Of a stretch of DNA of 64,000 nucleotides, positions 44,183-55,779 are shown in pieces; the first letter of the stretch is position 1; the number at the start of each line of letters is the position of its first letter. The notes below the pieces were generated by a model that worked only from the letters and a program-made list of their open reading frames with translations, did no database searches and was not told the origin of the DNA. The DNA lies in assembly GCA_036346355.1 (NCBI GenBank), contig CM070581.1, positions 8,494,001 to 8,558,000 of the forward strand, in the 5' to 3' direction. Origin of the DNA: Rhipidocladum racemiflorum (taxonomy: Eukaryota; Streptophyta; Magnoliopsida; Poales; Poaceae). A program made the translations under genes and the position numbers.

Positions 44183-47100
44183 TGTGAGACCCCGGATTGG
44201 CTATCCAGAACCTCCTGTGTATTTCTGTACTAGTCCCAGATCAGTTGCTAGTACACATAGTCAGACAGTGATGAATCATTACCGAACAGTACGAAATAAA
44301 ATAATAAACAATAAGTATTAGCCACATGGCTATTTATTACATCATAAGGTCACATTACCAGAGTTCACGGCAGCGAAAATAAAACAACGAGTAACAAAAT
44401 CCAAATAACACCACAGGCGACGACTAGGAACGCGCGCTCAGTTGTCTTGGCGACCTTCATCAAACTCCTCGGTATAGAACTCATCTTCAATCGCATCCTG
44501 GTAGTTTTCTGAAGACAACATTTGTGTAGCATGTGAGTACAAAAGTAGTCAGCAAGTCTGTGAAAGTATGCACATGTAGGGCTTTCTAAGGAAGGCTTAT
44601 TGTGGTTCTTTTGCATAAAGCTAAGTTTCATCAAACCATACTTAATAATAATTTTCACAAAGCACATTTTAACAATTATTTTAGCAATTGAAGTATTTAA
44701 TAGTCTAGTGAAGGTTCTATCCACCATCACCAGTATAAAGGCTCTATCCGCCACATTTTAAAAGATTATGGTAATCCAATTCATGACTCTATCCGTCATA
44801 ATCAAAATAGGTTCCATCTACCTGGTTGGCTCAATCCGCCAAAGTAAATATCCGAGAGTTCTAACCACTCCCGAACCCCCAAAACAAAACCTTATTTATT
44901 TTCAAAACCAAAACCAAAGTCTACCAGTATGAAAGCATTCTTCGCTTTGCCTTTGACCGCAGGCACGGCTATTCGAATAGTTTTAACACTGCAGAGGTGT
45001 ACAGCTTTACCCACAAGACATGATATTCCCTTAGCGCCACGCGATTAACACACTTCCTTAGGTGTGTCGGCAGGGATATTATGACAAGGTCTTTACAATG
45101 TATACGCCTAACTCGACCCACCCGCTAAGGTTTCACCGCTGTTAGGGTTCTATCTACCCAGTACAGAAGCCCCCTCTTGCGCCGTGTGAGAAAAACAGTC
45201 TTGCCTCTATCCGGCCCTCACATTCCACCATCTGGTGAGTCTAAGTTAGGTTTCTACAAATTATTCAGCCAGGTCGTACCCATAATGGACATGTGGTTGT
45301 ACGGTAATGCTTAGAATGAGAACAGTCATAAGCATCGGTCCTTAATTGACTTGGGGCGGTACTTGCACAAACCAAGACCAGTGCTCTATCTGCACCCGCC
45401 CAACATCCCATTCCGCCCAAGTCCAAATCATTTTTTATTTTATTTTTATTTTACAAAAACAGTAGCAATACCATGCTAACATTTCTCAAACATTCTTTAA
45501 ATCATACATTTGATGAAATCCCACCCGTGGGTCAGTTTAATCCATTTTGCAACTAAGCATAACTACCGTACTAATCATTAAATGTCATAGTATAAATTAG
45601 GCATGACATAACAAAGTGTCCTGAGGTTACAAGTAAGCATGGATAGCAACAATCAAGGAGATGATAGCAATTCGGTATAACTAACAGTCTATATTTGACA
45701 TACAGTTATAAGGATAGCAATACACGTTATAAAACATTGTAAAACATTTGCAAACATGGGATCAAAATGCATCAAGGAGACTTGCCTTCGTGCGCAGCGA
45801 AGGTCTCGGAACCTTGAAGTTCGGCGGGATCCTCGGCTACGCGCAAAACGGTACAACAAATAAATAACAAAAAATAAATAAAATCCAAAAATTATACTGG
45901 CAGGTAGATCTTGAATTTAGGAATTTGAACGGAGTGAATCGGAGTTGGACGCAAAAGATATAAGCGTTCGAAGTTGGAAATGATGGAAAATAAAGAAAAA
46001 AAGAAAAGTTACTGTAGCTACAGTAAATCGCGAATTTTGGCCTCCAGAACAGAGCTCACTGGACCTAGGGTTTGAGCATGGGGATCTTGCAAGGGAAGAG
46101 GTGGCGGGATGGAAGAAGGTAAGCCCCGGAAAGGTCTCGACAATGCGAATCCAATGGTGGTGTCGGATTTTGAAGAGGATTACCGGAGACGACGAATTTG
46201 GTGATGAACGGCGGTTCGGCCGTAGCAACTCAAACTCAAAATTCGAATTCAAACTTTGAGGAAACCTGAAATTGATTGAGGGGTTATGATCTTAACATCC
46301 ATACGCACACAATGGTTCAAACGGAATCGAGATTGACTCACCGGAGCGAGGGATACGATGGCAAAAACGAAGAACGATGGTGGTGGTCGCCGGTTTTCGC
46401 AATCTCCCGGGTCAATGATGAGGAGTGGCAAAAGAAGAGTGATAGCACCGGGAAGAGGAGTCCAAGACGAAGATTTGAGAAGTGGTGGTGCGTCGATTGG
46501 ACGTGAAACGGCAACGAATGGTCATGGGGAATGGAATCTCCTCGTCTCCCTCTTCGCAACGGGTCCGGCCATTCATGATTTGGAGCTTTGATGTGGAAGA
46601 TATGGCAGATTAAAGAAGAGAATGTCATTGAAGGAGAGAAGAAACTCTTCTCTGTAACGTTCCAGCCAGAGGTTGAAGACAATGCTACAGTACTCGCCAC
46701 GTGTCATTTCTCGATTGGTCGGAGGTAAGTGAAGGGTTACGCGCGGGAGAAAAATTAGCAAAAATGGTCTATAAATCCCAGAAAAATTCCTAAAAATATT
46801 AAGGAATATTTGGAACTAAATAAAATTGATTTCATGAAATTTGGATGAAATTTGGAATTTAGAATATTCCGGGAAGAATAACAGACATTTAACGAAAGAC
46901 CGAGAGCGATAAAATACCATAGCGTCTCCAAAAATCTTGGGAAAATTTCCAAAATGTTTTTGGAATATTGGGAACCTAATGTAATAGGTTGCGGGATTTT
47001 TGGAGCATTTTCGAACTCGGGTGGAATTTCAGGTACGGACTGGAATTCGAAAATCCGATTTTTCGGACGAAGGGGGATTGAACTCCAATTTCGGACGGAT

Positions 47101-47201
47101 AAGGATGCCAGATTAAGTTAAACACCGAGGAAGAACCGAATTTTGTATTTAGTTTAATTTAAATTAGATTTTAACAAAAAGCCGAAATTGGGGATGTTAC
47201 A
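44183..47201. repeat. 3.0-kb solo LTR inserted in the Myb/SANT-like gene
   Basis: 3019 bp, TGTGAGACCCCGG to GGGATGTTACA, with ATGAG on both sides and no internal retrotransposon domain. It is therefore a solo LTR left by recombination between the two LTRs of a long-LTR element, probably gypsy. The degenerate region 27746-32359 contains a relative. Confidence 0.9.
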
Positions 47202-47931
47202 ATGAGGCGCAATGAGGAACATCTGCGTGAGGAGGTCTCCATCAAGAGGCACGCCGAGGAAGATAAGATCATGGTGATGGATATCAGTACCATGGATGAG
47301 GCTTCTCGTGATTACTTCTTGCGTCGCAAGGCGGAGATTATTGCGAGGAGGTACGGGTCATGATAGAAGAATAAAATTTGGCAAGCTGTATGTTTTCCTA
47401 CCTACGTGTGTGATGATATATGTTTTCATGCCTATGTGTATAGATAGGAGATGGCAAACATCCAGAACCAAAATAGCAGCATACTTATGCATGCCAGCAT
47501 GGATGGATTTGACCAAGTTAGCTAGGCCGTGTATAGATAGGAGATGGCACATTTCTAGATTTGTTGCCTATCTAGGCTTCTCATTATGTCAACGCTATTC
47601 CTGAAGATGTGTTAGAAATCAATCTGCTCTGCAAGCAGCATATGGGGTCTAGGATAAGCCAAGGTTGTTTTTTTTTTAAAAAAAAAAAGGCCTTTTTTAT
47701 TACAACGAGGTTTAAGTTCTACATCTGGACGCCAACATCATTTTAAATTGAGCATCAGCTCTCAATGCAGGCACCGTTTGAGAAACATTGGACTCTCACA
47801 AGTCACAACAAAGTCTAAAATTGGCGGTTCAGAACTCCCGAGTCGCATGTCTTGGGCGTAGTCCTGATTATTACAAATACAAACTGAAGTGCTAGCACCG
47901 GACTTAACCATGTTTCGTAGAGACAAAGGAA

Positions 47932-48151
47932 TTAAACCGGAGCACTATAAATTGAGCACCATAGATTCGTCAAGGATACAAGTCCAACGATCTTACAACA
48001 CGGATACTTAAATTATCTATCTCTACACGGATACTTAAATTATCTATCTCTACACGAGGAGCACTATAAATTGAGCACCAGCCCACGCCGTCGTCCACAC
48101 AAATCAGCCAAAGCACCACATCATCCTAAACGCCCAATTCCAACGCAGAAG
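47932..48151 (+). promoter_or_regulatory. promoter of the destroyed LTP copy 3
   Basis: Both TATAAAT modules and the two 27-bp repeats seen in units A and B are retained, so a promoter still faces the truncated coding sequence. Confidence 0.6.
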
Positions 48152-48215
48152 ATGGCGCCGTCCAAGTTCTTCGCCCTGTTCTTCGCCTTCTTCGTCGTGG
48201 CAGCGACGCTGCAGC
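48152..48215 (+). pseudogene. LTP-like gene copy 3, only the first 21 codons left
   Basis: MAPSKFFALFFAFFVVAATLQ is identical to copies 1 and 2 and covers the signal peptide. It then runs into a hAT-like end at 48216. Homology to the gene resumes at 48455 in the 3' untranslated region (GCAAGAGGATGG, cf. 36411). All of the Pro-rich and eight-cysteine parts and both introns are gone, about 1.06 kb relative to unit B. The frame runs on into the transposon for about 50 codons rich in Arg, Ala, Gly and Ser, so a signal peptide with a foreign tail could be made if transcribed. Confidence 0.9.
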
Positions 48216-48454
48216 TAGGGGTGGAAACGAGCCGAGCCGAGCCGAGTGGCGAGCCGAGCCAGGCTCGGCTCGGCCCTGAGGCGAGCCCAAAAAACCGGCT
48301 CGGCTCGGCTCGGGCTCGGCTCGCGAGCCGGCTCGTTGGCTCGCCGAGCCAGAACATTTTCTCAGAAAATTAAGTATTTATACAATAATTCATATATTTG
48401 CAGTGAATAATATTAACTTACTAGTTACTACTAAATAATAGTAGTTGCTTAGTT
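48216..48454. mobile_element. hAT-like terminal fragment replacing the LTP gene body
   Basis: Starts TAGGGGTGGAAACGAGCCGA, a form common at grass hAT ends, followed by repeated GAGCCGAGCC/GGCTCGGCTC. No second end (CACCCCTA) is present. Confidence 0.6.
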
Positions 48455-48882
48455 GCAAGAGGATGGATGGTTTCGCCAAGATTAGTCGTCTTCTTAGTGT
48501 TAAGATGGTATCAGGGATAACGTACCTATATGCATTGTTAGTTTAGGAAGTCAGATGTAGTAGTGTTAGTTATAATTACAGTCACGTAAGATTTCCATTG
48601 CATGATGTAATCGTCAGTGGAGTATTAGATTCTTTATAAAGTTCAGCCTTGATTGATAGCTTTATTTGATGTTCACCTCTGAATTTCCTCTTTGATGTTT
48701 GGTGTGAATCAGTATTTTGTCGTAAGATTATATTTGCTAGCCAACGAACCAATCCTGAGAATGCCAAGCTGATTGCACGCTTATTCTGAAAATTACATCC
48801 AAACTCGTGCTCTTATTCTGAAAATCATAAGGCAGTGTTTTCAGAAGTTCTTTTTTTTTTTAAAAAAAAAAAAACTCCTTAA

Positions 48883-49003
48883 GGCCTTATTTGAGAAGGC
48901 TAAAATCCTAACCTACCCACGTGGATGCCTCGAGATATTGAACTAAATTCCAGCACATCACATGAATGAGTTAGGATTTTATTTTGAACTTCTCGAACAG
49001 TCC
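48883..49003. mobile_element. small MITE (unit C copy)
   Basis: 121 bp with TAA flanks, orthologous to 24402-24523 and 36836-36957. Confidence 0.72.
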
Positions 49004-49761
49004 TAACAAGTTTACCATGGAAGGAATGGGCCATGGTTTGGTCTCTCAAGTTTAACATAGACGGATTCGGATTAATTTTAAAAAAGATCTGGACGAAGGT
49101 ATTGGGAAGTTGAACAATACGACCAAACAATTGGCATGTAATGTGTTTGATACCTTTTCTGAAATTATCGGGGACTGGAACTGTGCCTGTAGATGAAATA
49201 AACTTCTTTACACGTTTGCAATTCGACAATCCATGCATGCCAGAGGATAGAGCTAGCTAGGTTCTTCCTAAAAAACAGAAGAGCTAGCTTAGTTACATGG
49301 TACCATGGGTCCGTCCAGCAAACTAGCAGACATGGGTGAGTCACATGACATAGCGTGCATGCCATTGTTCTGTAAGAGCTCTGTCTAGACACACTACGGT
49401 TGGTCTTCCATGAGTATTCTATGAAAGAATTCAACTGTATTAAAATTGAATTCAGGATCCAAAAAGAGACGACAGAAAACCCCGTAATCCTAACTTTGGT
49501 GCCAATCCGGGTGGCCAAACTATATAAATATCAGTCTTCGTAGCGGCATCCAACCATCCAATCCATACCATTGCCTGAACCCAACATAATAGTATGCAGA
49601 AGTCTATTATTACACAAGCAGCTTCATTACTAAACATCATCACCCAACAGATGTCCTCGCGGCGGATCCATGCAAGAGCCTCTAGCGGTGGGGTAAATAC
49701 AAGACCGCTCAAACGATGCATTGGCTAATTTATCTTCCGCCCGCTACGTCAGGGTCACTAA

Positions 49762-49991
49762 GGGTGCGTTTGGTTCATGGCATGAGGTTGAATAGGATGG
49801 GATGGTCCTGTACCATTTGGTTTTATTATTTTGGGTAAATGGGATGGTTCAGCATTTAGAGGAAATATTCCTCAAATTTGTATCACTTAATTCAAGATGG
49901 GATGGTTCCATTCAAACAATCAAACGCATTGATGATTTTTTTTGAATCATCTCATACATGTACCACTTGGTACAGGCAACCAAAAGCAACC
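49762..49991. mobile_element. Tourist-like (PIF/Harbinger) MITE
   Basis: 230 bp with ends GGGTGCGTTTGGTTC and CAACCAAAAGCAACC (imperfect inverted repeat) and TAA on both sides (49759-49761, 49992-49994). Unit A lacks it at the matching place, so it moved in after the duplication. Confidence 0.85.
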
Positions 49992-51001
49992 TAAAATGCT
50001 GATATCTCCTTTACGACCTGCTCCTTGTCTGCCTCAAACTGCTCATCCACTGATAAAACCGTAATTAACAATATTAGTCCATGTCGTATTGTGACAGTGA
50101 AAAATTAAATCCTAATGATAAACTACAGTGGGACAGCTCAAGTGACGTATTTATAACCACCAATGAGCTGAAAATATAACTGAACTATAGGCAAGGTCTG
50201 GTGAGAAAAATGGCAAGCAAGTGCAGGTGTAAGCACATACGGTGGTCAAACTAAGCAAAGTACCTTTGTCAATCTTGAATCCGGCAAAAAATCGAAAAAG
50301 CTTGCTTCTTCTTTTTTTTTTGAAGATTAAGACAAGAGCTCTACCATTCATTTAAGAAGAAAGAAAACAACGAAACCTCCGAAGAGGAAAATACAACGAT
50401 TAGAGCTACTCAACCTACTAACAAACGCAACCCTCGGCCCTCGACACTGAGCTCACTCACCAACACGGCATACAACCCGTACACACTGCTGCGCTGCTCT
50501 CAGGCGCAGCACGATCACGAACACGAACACCACCCTAATCTACTGCTACCGGCGCCAAGTGCCACAGTTAGGAGCTGTCCCTGCTGCAGCATGCTATTGC
50601 TACCGCAGAGGCCCTTGAAGAGCTTTTCCGCCTCCTCCAACTTTGTCACCTTGCCCCAGGTCGTGCACGCCTTCTAGAGCCTCCCGGAGGCCACCGAAAC
50701 ATGGCACTCGTTGGACCTTCACCTCCACCTCCGACGCCCTCCCCTCCTCCTGCTGCTCAGCTCGCCAACCACCCAAATGCTACTCCTCCTGCTGCTCATT
50801 TTGCTTCTATTTGTGACTAGTATGTTTACAACCTCACTTGGTTTGTTTTTATTTGCAGCAAATAGCTGAAATATGTAGTAACACATTAATCAAAATGAGT
50901 TTAAACAAACAACATATTTTTACAGTGAATAAATCTGCTACGGCATTTGTACTCACCTTGAACACATGAAATGCTTCAATTTGAATATTTTTGCTTGAAT
51001 C
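49991..51001 (-). pseudogene. MO25-like (CAB39 family) 3' gene fragment, unit C
   Basis: Minus-strand exons: 51001-50957 (DSSKNIQIEAFHVFK), a second exon of about 103 coding bases split by a LINE at 50310-50800, and the last exon from 50049 to the stop at 49993-49991. The last exon has the normal Gln codon where unit A has a stop (DEQFEADKEQV). Its own stop TAG is completed by the first base of the MITE. The second exon near 50255-50309 reads into RFFAGFKIDK. No upstream exons are seen before the L1 element. MO25 scaffolds Ste20-family kinases; this fragment cannot encode the armadillo-like fold. Confidence 0.87.
50310..50800 (-). mobile_element. 5'-truncated LINE insertion in MO25 exon
   Basis: 491 bp beginning with a poly(T) (poly(A) tail on the minus strand) next to the plant LINE 3' signature (GGTAGAGCTCTTGTC). 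The 8-bp duplication TTGCTTCT lies on both sides (50302-50309 and 50801-50808). Unit A has the uninterrupted exon. Confidence 0.85.
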
Positions 51002-51209
51002 CTGAAAATTTAAGAAAATTACTAAGAAAATTGCCAGGACAGAACAACATTGGCAGAAGTTGTACATCAAGAGAGGTGGCATGCTCTGCATTTCAACTAC
51101 AGTCATCTGAAAGAAGTTTATGTAACTATTGACCACTAATCAGATGGTTAACCTGGTAATTTGAATCGTGGTGGAAACGCGGATTTTTTAAAATATGGCT
51201 TTATATGAC

Positions 51210-51486
51210 CAAAGAATCAAGACTACTTCAATGGTATAAGATGACATTTTGTACATGTGAAATAACAAAAAAAATTCTAATTTTACTCTTTAAAATTAAA
51301 TCAGCATGATGGAATCATAGAAGAAACTGTAACCAGCAGGAACATAACAAAATGATCTATGGTGGATCTTGGAGACTACAGCTCCCAGATCCCCCAAGAA
51401 GAACCATTTGTTGCCTAATTGATGCAGAAATCCCACTGGGATTGAGTTACCAACTTCTAACCACAATTATTGCCAATTCCTACTAA
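51210..51486. other. flank between unit C and the L1 element
   Basis: No gene found. It is probably the host sequence that originally lay next to the Tat insertion point; no further MO25 exon is recognisable. Confidence 0.5.
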
Positions 51487-54400
51487 TTTTTTTTTGAAAG
51501 AATGGCAGGAGCTCTGCCAATGCATTAAGGGGGAAAAGGTTCAACAATGGAATAGAGGAAAGCTGGACAGACCCGACTAACCCAAAGCCAGAACTAAAAA
51601 ACAACTAAACCAGAGCTAAGGAAAAAACCACGGGACGGGGGAACAAGCCAAGCTGGACCCTAGACGTAAACAGACAAACGACACGCGATAGAAGTTGTGT
51701 TCTTTTCATCTACTGCCTTCTGGATGACGCAAGCCACCGAGGAATGATTCCTGTGAATATCCGAGCGTTACGCTCCTTCCACAAGTTCCAGAAACCGTAT
51801 AACAACGCGCCATCAATAAGTTTGGAGATCGAGCCGTTCTGCGAAGATCGCAAACTCAGCCACCAAGCCGAGATAGAAGGGTAAAGATCCCACTGAAAGA
51901 GGCCGGCGTTGGTATTGGGAGTTTGGAAAAGAACAGGAGCCAGAAAGACCGAGCGAAAGAGCAGGACACCATGAGATGAATTGCTGTCTCCGGGTCGGCA
52001 TCACAAAGCAACAGGCTGCAGGCCTCGGCCAACCCCTGGTGGCGAGAAGGTCAGCCGTAAGGATCCTGCCATGCAAGAGCTGCCAGGCAAAGAATTTGCA
52101 CTTGCTTTCCGTTTTCGCCTTCCAGACGTGGCCGTAGCAAAGATTTGTCACCGAGGTGAGAAACTGTGCCTTGTATGCAGACTTCGCGGAGTACCTCCCA
52201 TCGCCTCATGTCCAGCGCCAGAGGATAAAATCCTGGGAGTCATGTTGCAGTTCGATCTCCTGGACTAAAGTCCAAGGATGAACGAACTGGGAAATATAAT
52301 CTGCCATGCCGATTTTCCTGAGAGGTTTCATCCAAGAATTGTTTGCCAGGCCTTGCCCCACCGATATCTTCCTCCTTCTAGCAAGGTGGTCACAGAGCGA
52401 TGCAATGTTCTTCGGTGCCTCCCCTTTAAGCCAATTGGATGTCCAAAACTGTGTTGTTCTTCCATCTCCGAGATTAATGGATGTGCACATATTGAAGAGG
52501 TTCCAATCAGAATCGTCAGCCGGTAGGTTTGTCCCTGCCCATAACCTATAGCTGTCACTCCAATGGAACCAGAGCCACCTCTGTCTGAGAGCTTTGACGA
52601 AGGCTAGCAAGTTAGAAATGCCTAGTCCACCAAGGCGTTTGGGCCGGCACACCTTTTGCCAATTGACAAGATAGTGACCTCCATGCAAGCTTCACTACCT
52701 TTCCAAAGAAAGCTTCTCCTGGCCCTGTCAATCCTTTTGAGCGCCCAAGCAGGGATTGGAAATACTGTGAGGAAATATACCGACAAGGCCGACAGGACAG
52801 TTTGAACTAGAACCTGCCTCCCTGCTTTGGAAATCAACAAGCTTTTCCAAGCTGCAAGTCTTCCCTCCACTTTATCAATGAGCGTTTGGAAGTCACTCCT
52901 CTTCAAGGAAGTAGGTCTAAGCGGGAGACCAATGTATCTGGTTGGGAAAGCGCTAGCTTGTGCATGGAAAGAGTGCAGCACCTCCAACAGGTCGAAAGCT
53001 TGGCAGGCTATCGCGAATACCTGTGACTTGCAGAGGTTTACCTTAAGGCCTGAGGCCTCACCGAAGACTTTTAGCGCCAACTTAAGGCATTCAACTTCTT
53101 GATGGGAAGGGTTCAAGAATAATGCTACATCATCCGCATACAATGAAACGCACTTGTGTGGTGGCCTTTGGAGCACCGGGGCCAAGAAACCCTCGTTGGC
53201 CGCAAGATGTAGGATACAACAAAGAGGCTCCACCGCCAGAGAGAAGAGTAGAGGGGAAAGCGGGCCCCCTGCCTAAGCCCTCTTCTGTGAAAGATACGGT
53301 CCCCTGGTAGTCCATTTAGGAGGACTCTGGAAGAGGAGGAGCCTAGCAGTATGATGATCCAGTTCCTCCATCGTTGGCCAAACCCAAGTTGTTGCAACAG
53401 TTCAAGAAGATATTCCCAACTAACAGAATCGAAAGCTTTCATTAGATCCAACTTTATGAAGAGAGAGGAAATTTTTTTCCGGTGCAAGTCTCTTAACAAA
53501 TTCCTGACCAGGAGGAAGCTGTCATGGATCGCTCTCCCCTTGATGAAGGCATTTTGATTTGCCGAGACTAAACAATGCATTTTGGGTGCAAGCTTTGAAG
53601 CAAGAATCTTGGAGAGAAGTTTTCCCACGCTGTGAATCAGGCTTATTGGTCTATAGTCAGCGACGGACGAAGAGTCCTGTTTTTTCGGCACGAGGACGAT
53701 GTTGGCCGCGTTGAGCAAATGGAAGTTGGACCCTATCTGATTTGAAAACCTCGTGCATACTGCAAAAAGGGCCTCCTTAATAATTTCCCAGCAAGAGGAA
53801 AAAAAGACTCCAATGAAGCCATCTGGCCCCGGTGCCTTATCCTTTGGCATGGAACGAACAACCAGCTTTAGCTCGTCTATATTGATTGGCTGATCCAAGG
53901 AAGTTAGGTCACCTCGAGGTAGATTAAGCATCAACCAATTGAGGGAGTGAGCCCTCTGTTCTTTAAGTCCTAGGAGGGAGTGGAAGAACTCGTAAACCTC
54001 CTCACTCTTGCCCTGTTCCGAGGTGATAGTTCCAGCCTCTGTGGAGAGAGAGGTGATGCGCTGCTTTCTCTTGCGACCATTGACCTTGAGATGGAAGAAT
54101 TTTGTATTGGCGTCTCCCGCTTTGATGAACGCCAATTTGGACCGTTGCTTGAGCCTAAGCCTGAGGACTGCCGCGAGCCCTAGAAGTCAGCCTTTTAGGT
54201 TTTTGAGAAGCTGAATCTCCTGTGCAGAGAGTCCCCTCGACTCCTGTGCGATATCCAATCGTAGTATGACCTCGTGGGCAATGGCCATTTGCAGCTGCAA
54301 ATCCCCTACCAACTGCCGACTCCAGTACCTAAGGGCCTTGACCGTTCTTTTCAACTTGGTGTGGAATCTTCTGAAAGCATCGTTCGAGAACACTGGCTTG

Positions 54401-55205
54401 TTCCAGACCTCCTGAACCACTGCTAGGAAGCTAGGCATTTTGGGCCAAAAAGTCTCAAACCTGAAAGCTGTACACCTACTGACTTCCGTGTTGACCAACA
54501 TAAGGGGGCAATGATCCCACACCGAGGAGGAAAGTGCTTGAAGCAAGCAGTTCGGAAAGAGCTCTTCCCAGTCAGCGGAGGCGAAGTACCGGTCAATTCT
54601 AGTTTGAGTCGGGGCATCACCGAACCCAGTCCATGTGAATTTCCTACCTGCTAGCTGTATCTCTTTAAGAAGCGCAACATTGATCATGTCTCTGAAGCGG
54701 CGCATGATCCGCCTGTTTAGATTACCGTTGTTTTTGTCTGCTGCTTGATAGATCATATTAAAGTCCCCGAGCAGCAGCCAGCTAGGTAGCACCACACTTC
54801 GAAGGTTCGCCAATTCTGTGAGAAAGTTGGTCTTGTCAGCATCCGCTTGAGGTCCATACATTCCTGTACATGACCAAGCAGTTCCTTCAATCTTATGGGT
54901 AAGGGTCGCTGTGATGAGAATTCTATGGCTAGGGGCTGGGAAAGAGTGTAGGAACGGTCTGAACAAGCTAACAGTACCCCTCCTCTAGTTCCACTAGCCG
55001 GCAAACAGGCAAAGCTTTGCTTGAAAGATAGCCCCAGAATCTCCGCTACTAATTTGTCGTCGCACAACTGCAGCTTTGTTTCTTGCAGATAGACAATAGT
55101 AGGCCCTGTCACCTGTATGAGGGATCTAACTAACGCCCTTTTAGCCAGCGAATTCAAGCCGCGAACGTTCCAACTGAGAATTCAACAATCAGTTTGCATA
55201 ATGAA
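51487..55205 (-). mobile_element. L1-type LINE (ORF2 nearly complete)
   Basis: The 3' end at 51487-51495 is a poly(T) on the plus strand, next to the plant LINE signature GGCAGGAGCTCTGCCAATGC. Coding runs on the minus strand up to an ATG at 55199. Sequence beyond 55205 (CATTGCATTCGCCTGGAGAG on the minus strand) may be the end of ORF1, so the 5' limit is uncertain. I found no target duplication. Confidence 0.85.
51813..55199 (-). pseudogene. LINE ORF2: endonuclease, reverse transcriptase, zf-RVT
   Basis: In order: APE-type endonuclease (SWNVRGLNSLAKR, YLQETKL, LLGDFNMIYQAADKNN, RIDRYFAS, SVWDHCPLML), non-LTR reverse transcriptase (PKDKAPGPDGF, NAANIVLVPKK, DYRPISLIHSVGKLLSKIL, IKLDLMKAFDSVSWEYL, catalytic YADDVALFL) and the zf-RVT domain (KTESKCKFFAWQLLHGRILTADLLATRGWP). 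The predicted first codons contain a TGA six codons in, where Trp is expected, and the frame changes near 54160, 53180, 52650 and 52180. It would nick target DNA and copy its RNA in place, but this copy is dead. Confidence 0.9.
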
Positions 55206-55779
55206 AACCTGTTGACAACCGCCTCTCCAGGCGAATGCAATGGAGCAAAATAAGAGATCACGACCAAAGAACGAAGGCAGCACTAGCTGTACAGAAGAAG
55301 CCAACTAACACTACCAGTACACTGTTCCAGCTAATTTTGGAGTCATGATTCCAAGAAGAGGTGTTACTGGCTTATTTGAACAAAAGAAATGTCCATAAAT
55401 AGGTGATTTTGGATACTTTCACTGGAGACTAGCCAATTCAAGATCAAGCTCAATGCGGTTCTGATTTGAAAAACTAGTGAATCAATGGAAACTGGAAGGA
55501 AACATGTGTCAGTAGTCAGTAGCCCTCTGGAAACTAGATCAAAAGCAGATTCTAAAACCTGGCAACCAATACATTCCTTTGTTAATTTATCTTCTCTTAA
55601 TTACTACAGGAGCAAACACTTGTTTAACATATTCCTTGGAATGTCAATAAATCCGTGGCAGCATTCTTCTCTACCACTTTAGCACACAACTTTTGACACA
55701 TAAATGCCAGAGACAAATGTAGCTTGTTCAGGTCGGTGTCAAGTTAACCATAGTCCATAAGCTCAGGTCGAAGAAAATT
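55206..55779. other. spacer between LINE and the 182-bp block
   Basis: Possibly LINE ORF1 end in the first ~150 bases; the rest has no gene or recognised repeat. Confidence 0.45.

Larger units (their letters stand above)
43248..47363 (+). pseudogene. PIF/Pong-type ORF1, Myb/SANT-like protein with NAM-associated C-terminus, split by a solo LTR
   Basis: Exon 43248-43706 gives MDPFLQSMLNEG, a basic stretch and a trihelix/SANT-like block (TWKAGEEELLMSAWLNVSQD, YWGNIVKYCEEN, EKGVINHWQTI). The intron is 43707-43799. Exon 2 starts at 43800 (IAMAMKMFKDIEGRSFGF, HLWSTLSQHPKW), meets a premature TAG at 43918-43920, stays open to the LTR at 44183, and resumes at 47202 (RRNEEHLREEVSIKRHAEED, FLRRKAEIIARRYGS) to a TGA at 47361-47363. 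Such proteins are the DNA-binding partner of PIF/Harbinger transposases and also occur as host genes. The start at 43248 follows a possible splice acceptor (TTGTAAACAG). Confidence 0.78.
40433..47561 (+). mobile_element. probable PIF/Harbinger (Pong-like) element, right end lost
   Basis: The left end (GACTATCTCCAGTGG) follows a TTA, the usual PIF target, inside a sequence that is uninterrupted at 55961. Downstream are a GC-rich leader (40480-40800), non-coding DNA and a Myb/SANT-like ORF1 gene. I see no transposase (ORF2) and no inverted partner end, so it is deleted on the right, where unit C begins. Confidence 0.48.
47562..51209 (+). repeat. duplication unit C
   Basis: Shares 47562-49578 with unit B, and 47562-51209 with unit A in reverse complement. 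It contains the LTP remnant, the shared MITE, a second MITE, the MO25 fragment and a short LINE. It preserves the empty target sites of the Tat element (51205-51209) and of the copia element (about 49291). Confidence 0.88.

Noticed and set aside
51470..55450. Target duplication GCCAATTC for the large LINE
   Set aside because: The left copy is not adjacent to the poly(T) and the right copy lies about 230 bp past the recognisable coding end, so the match is likely chance.
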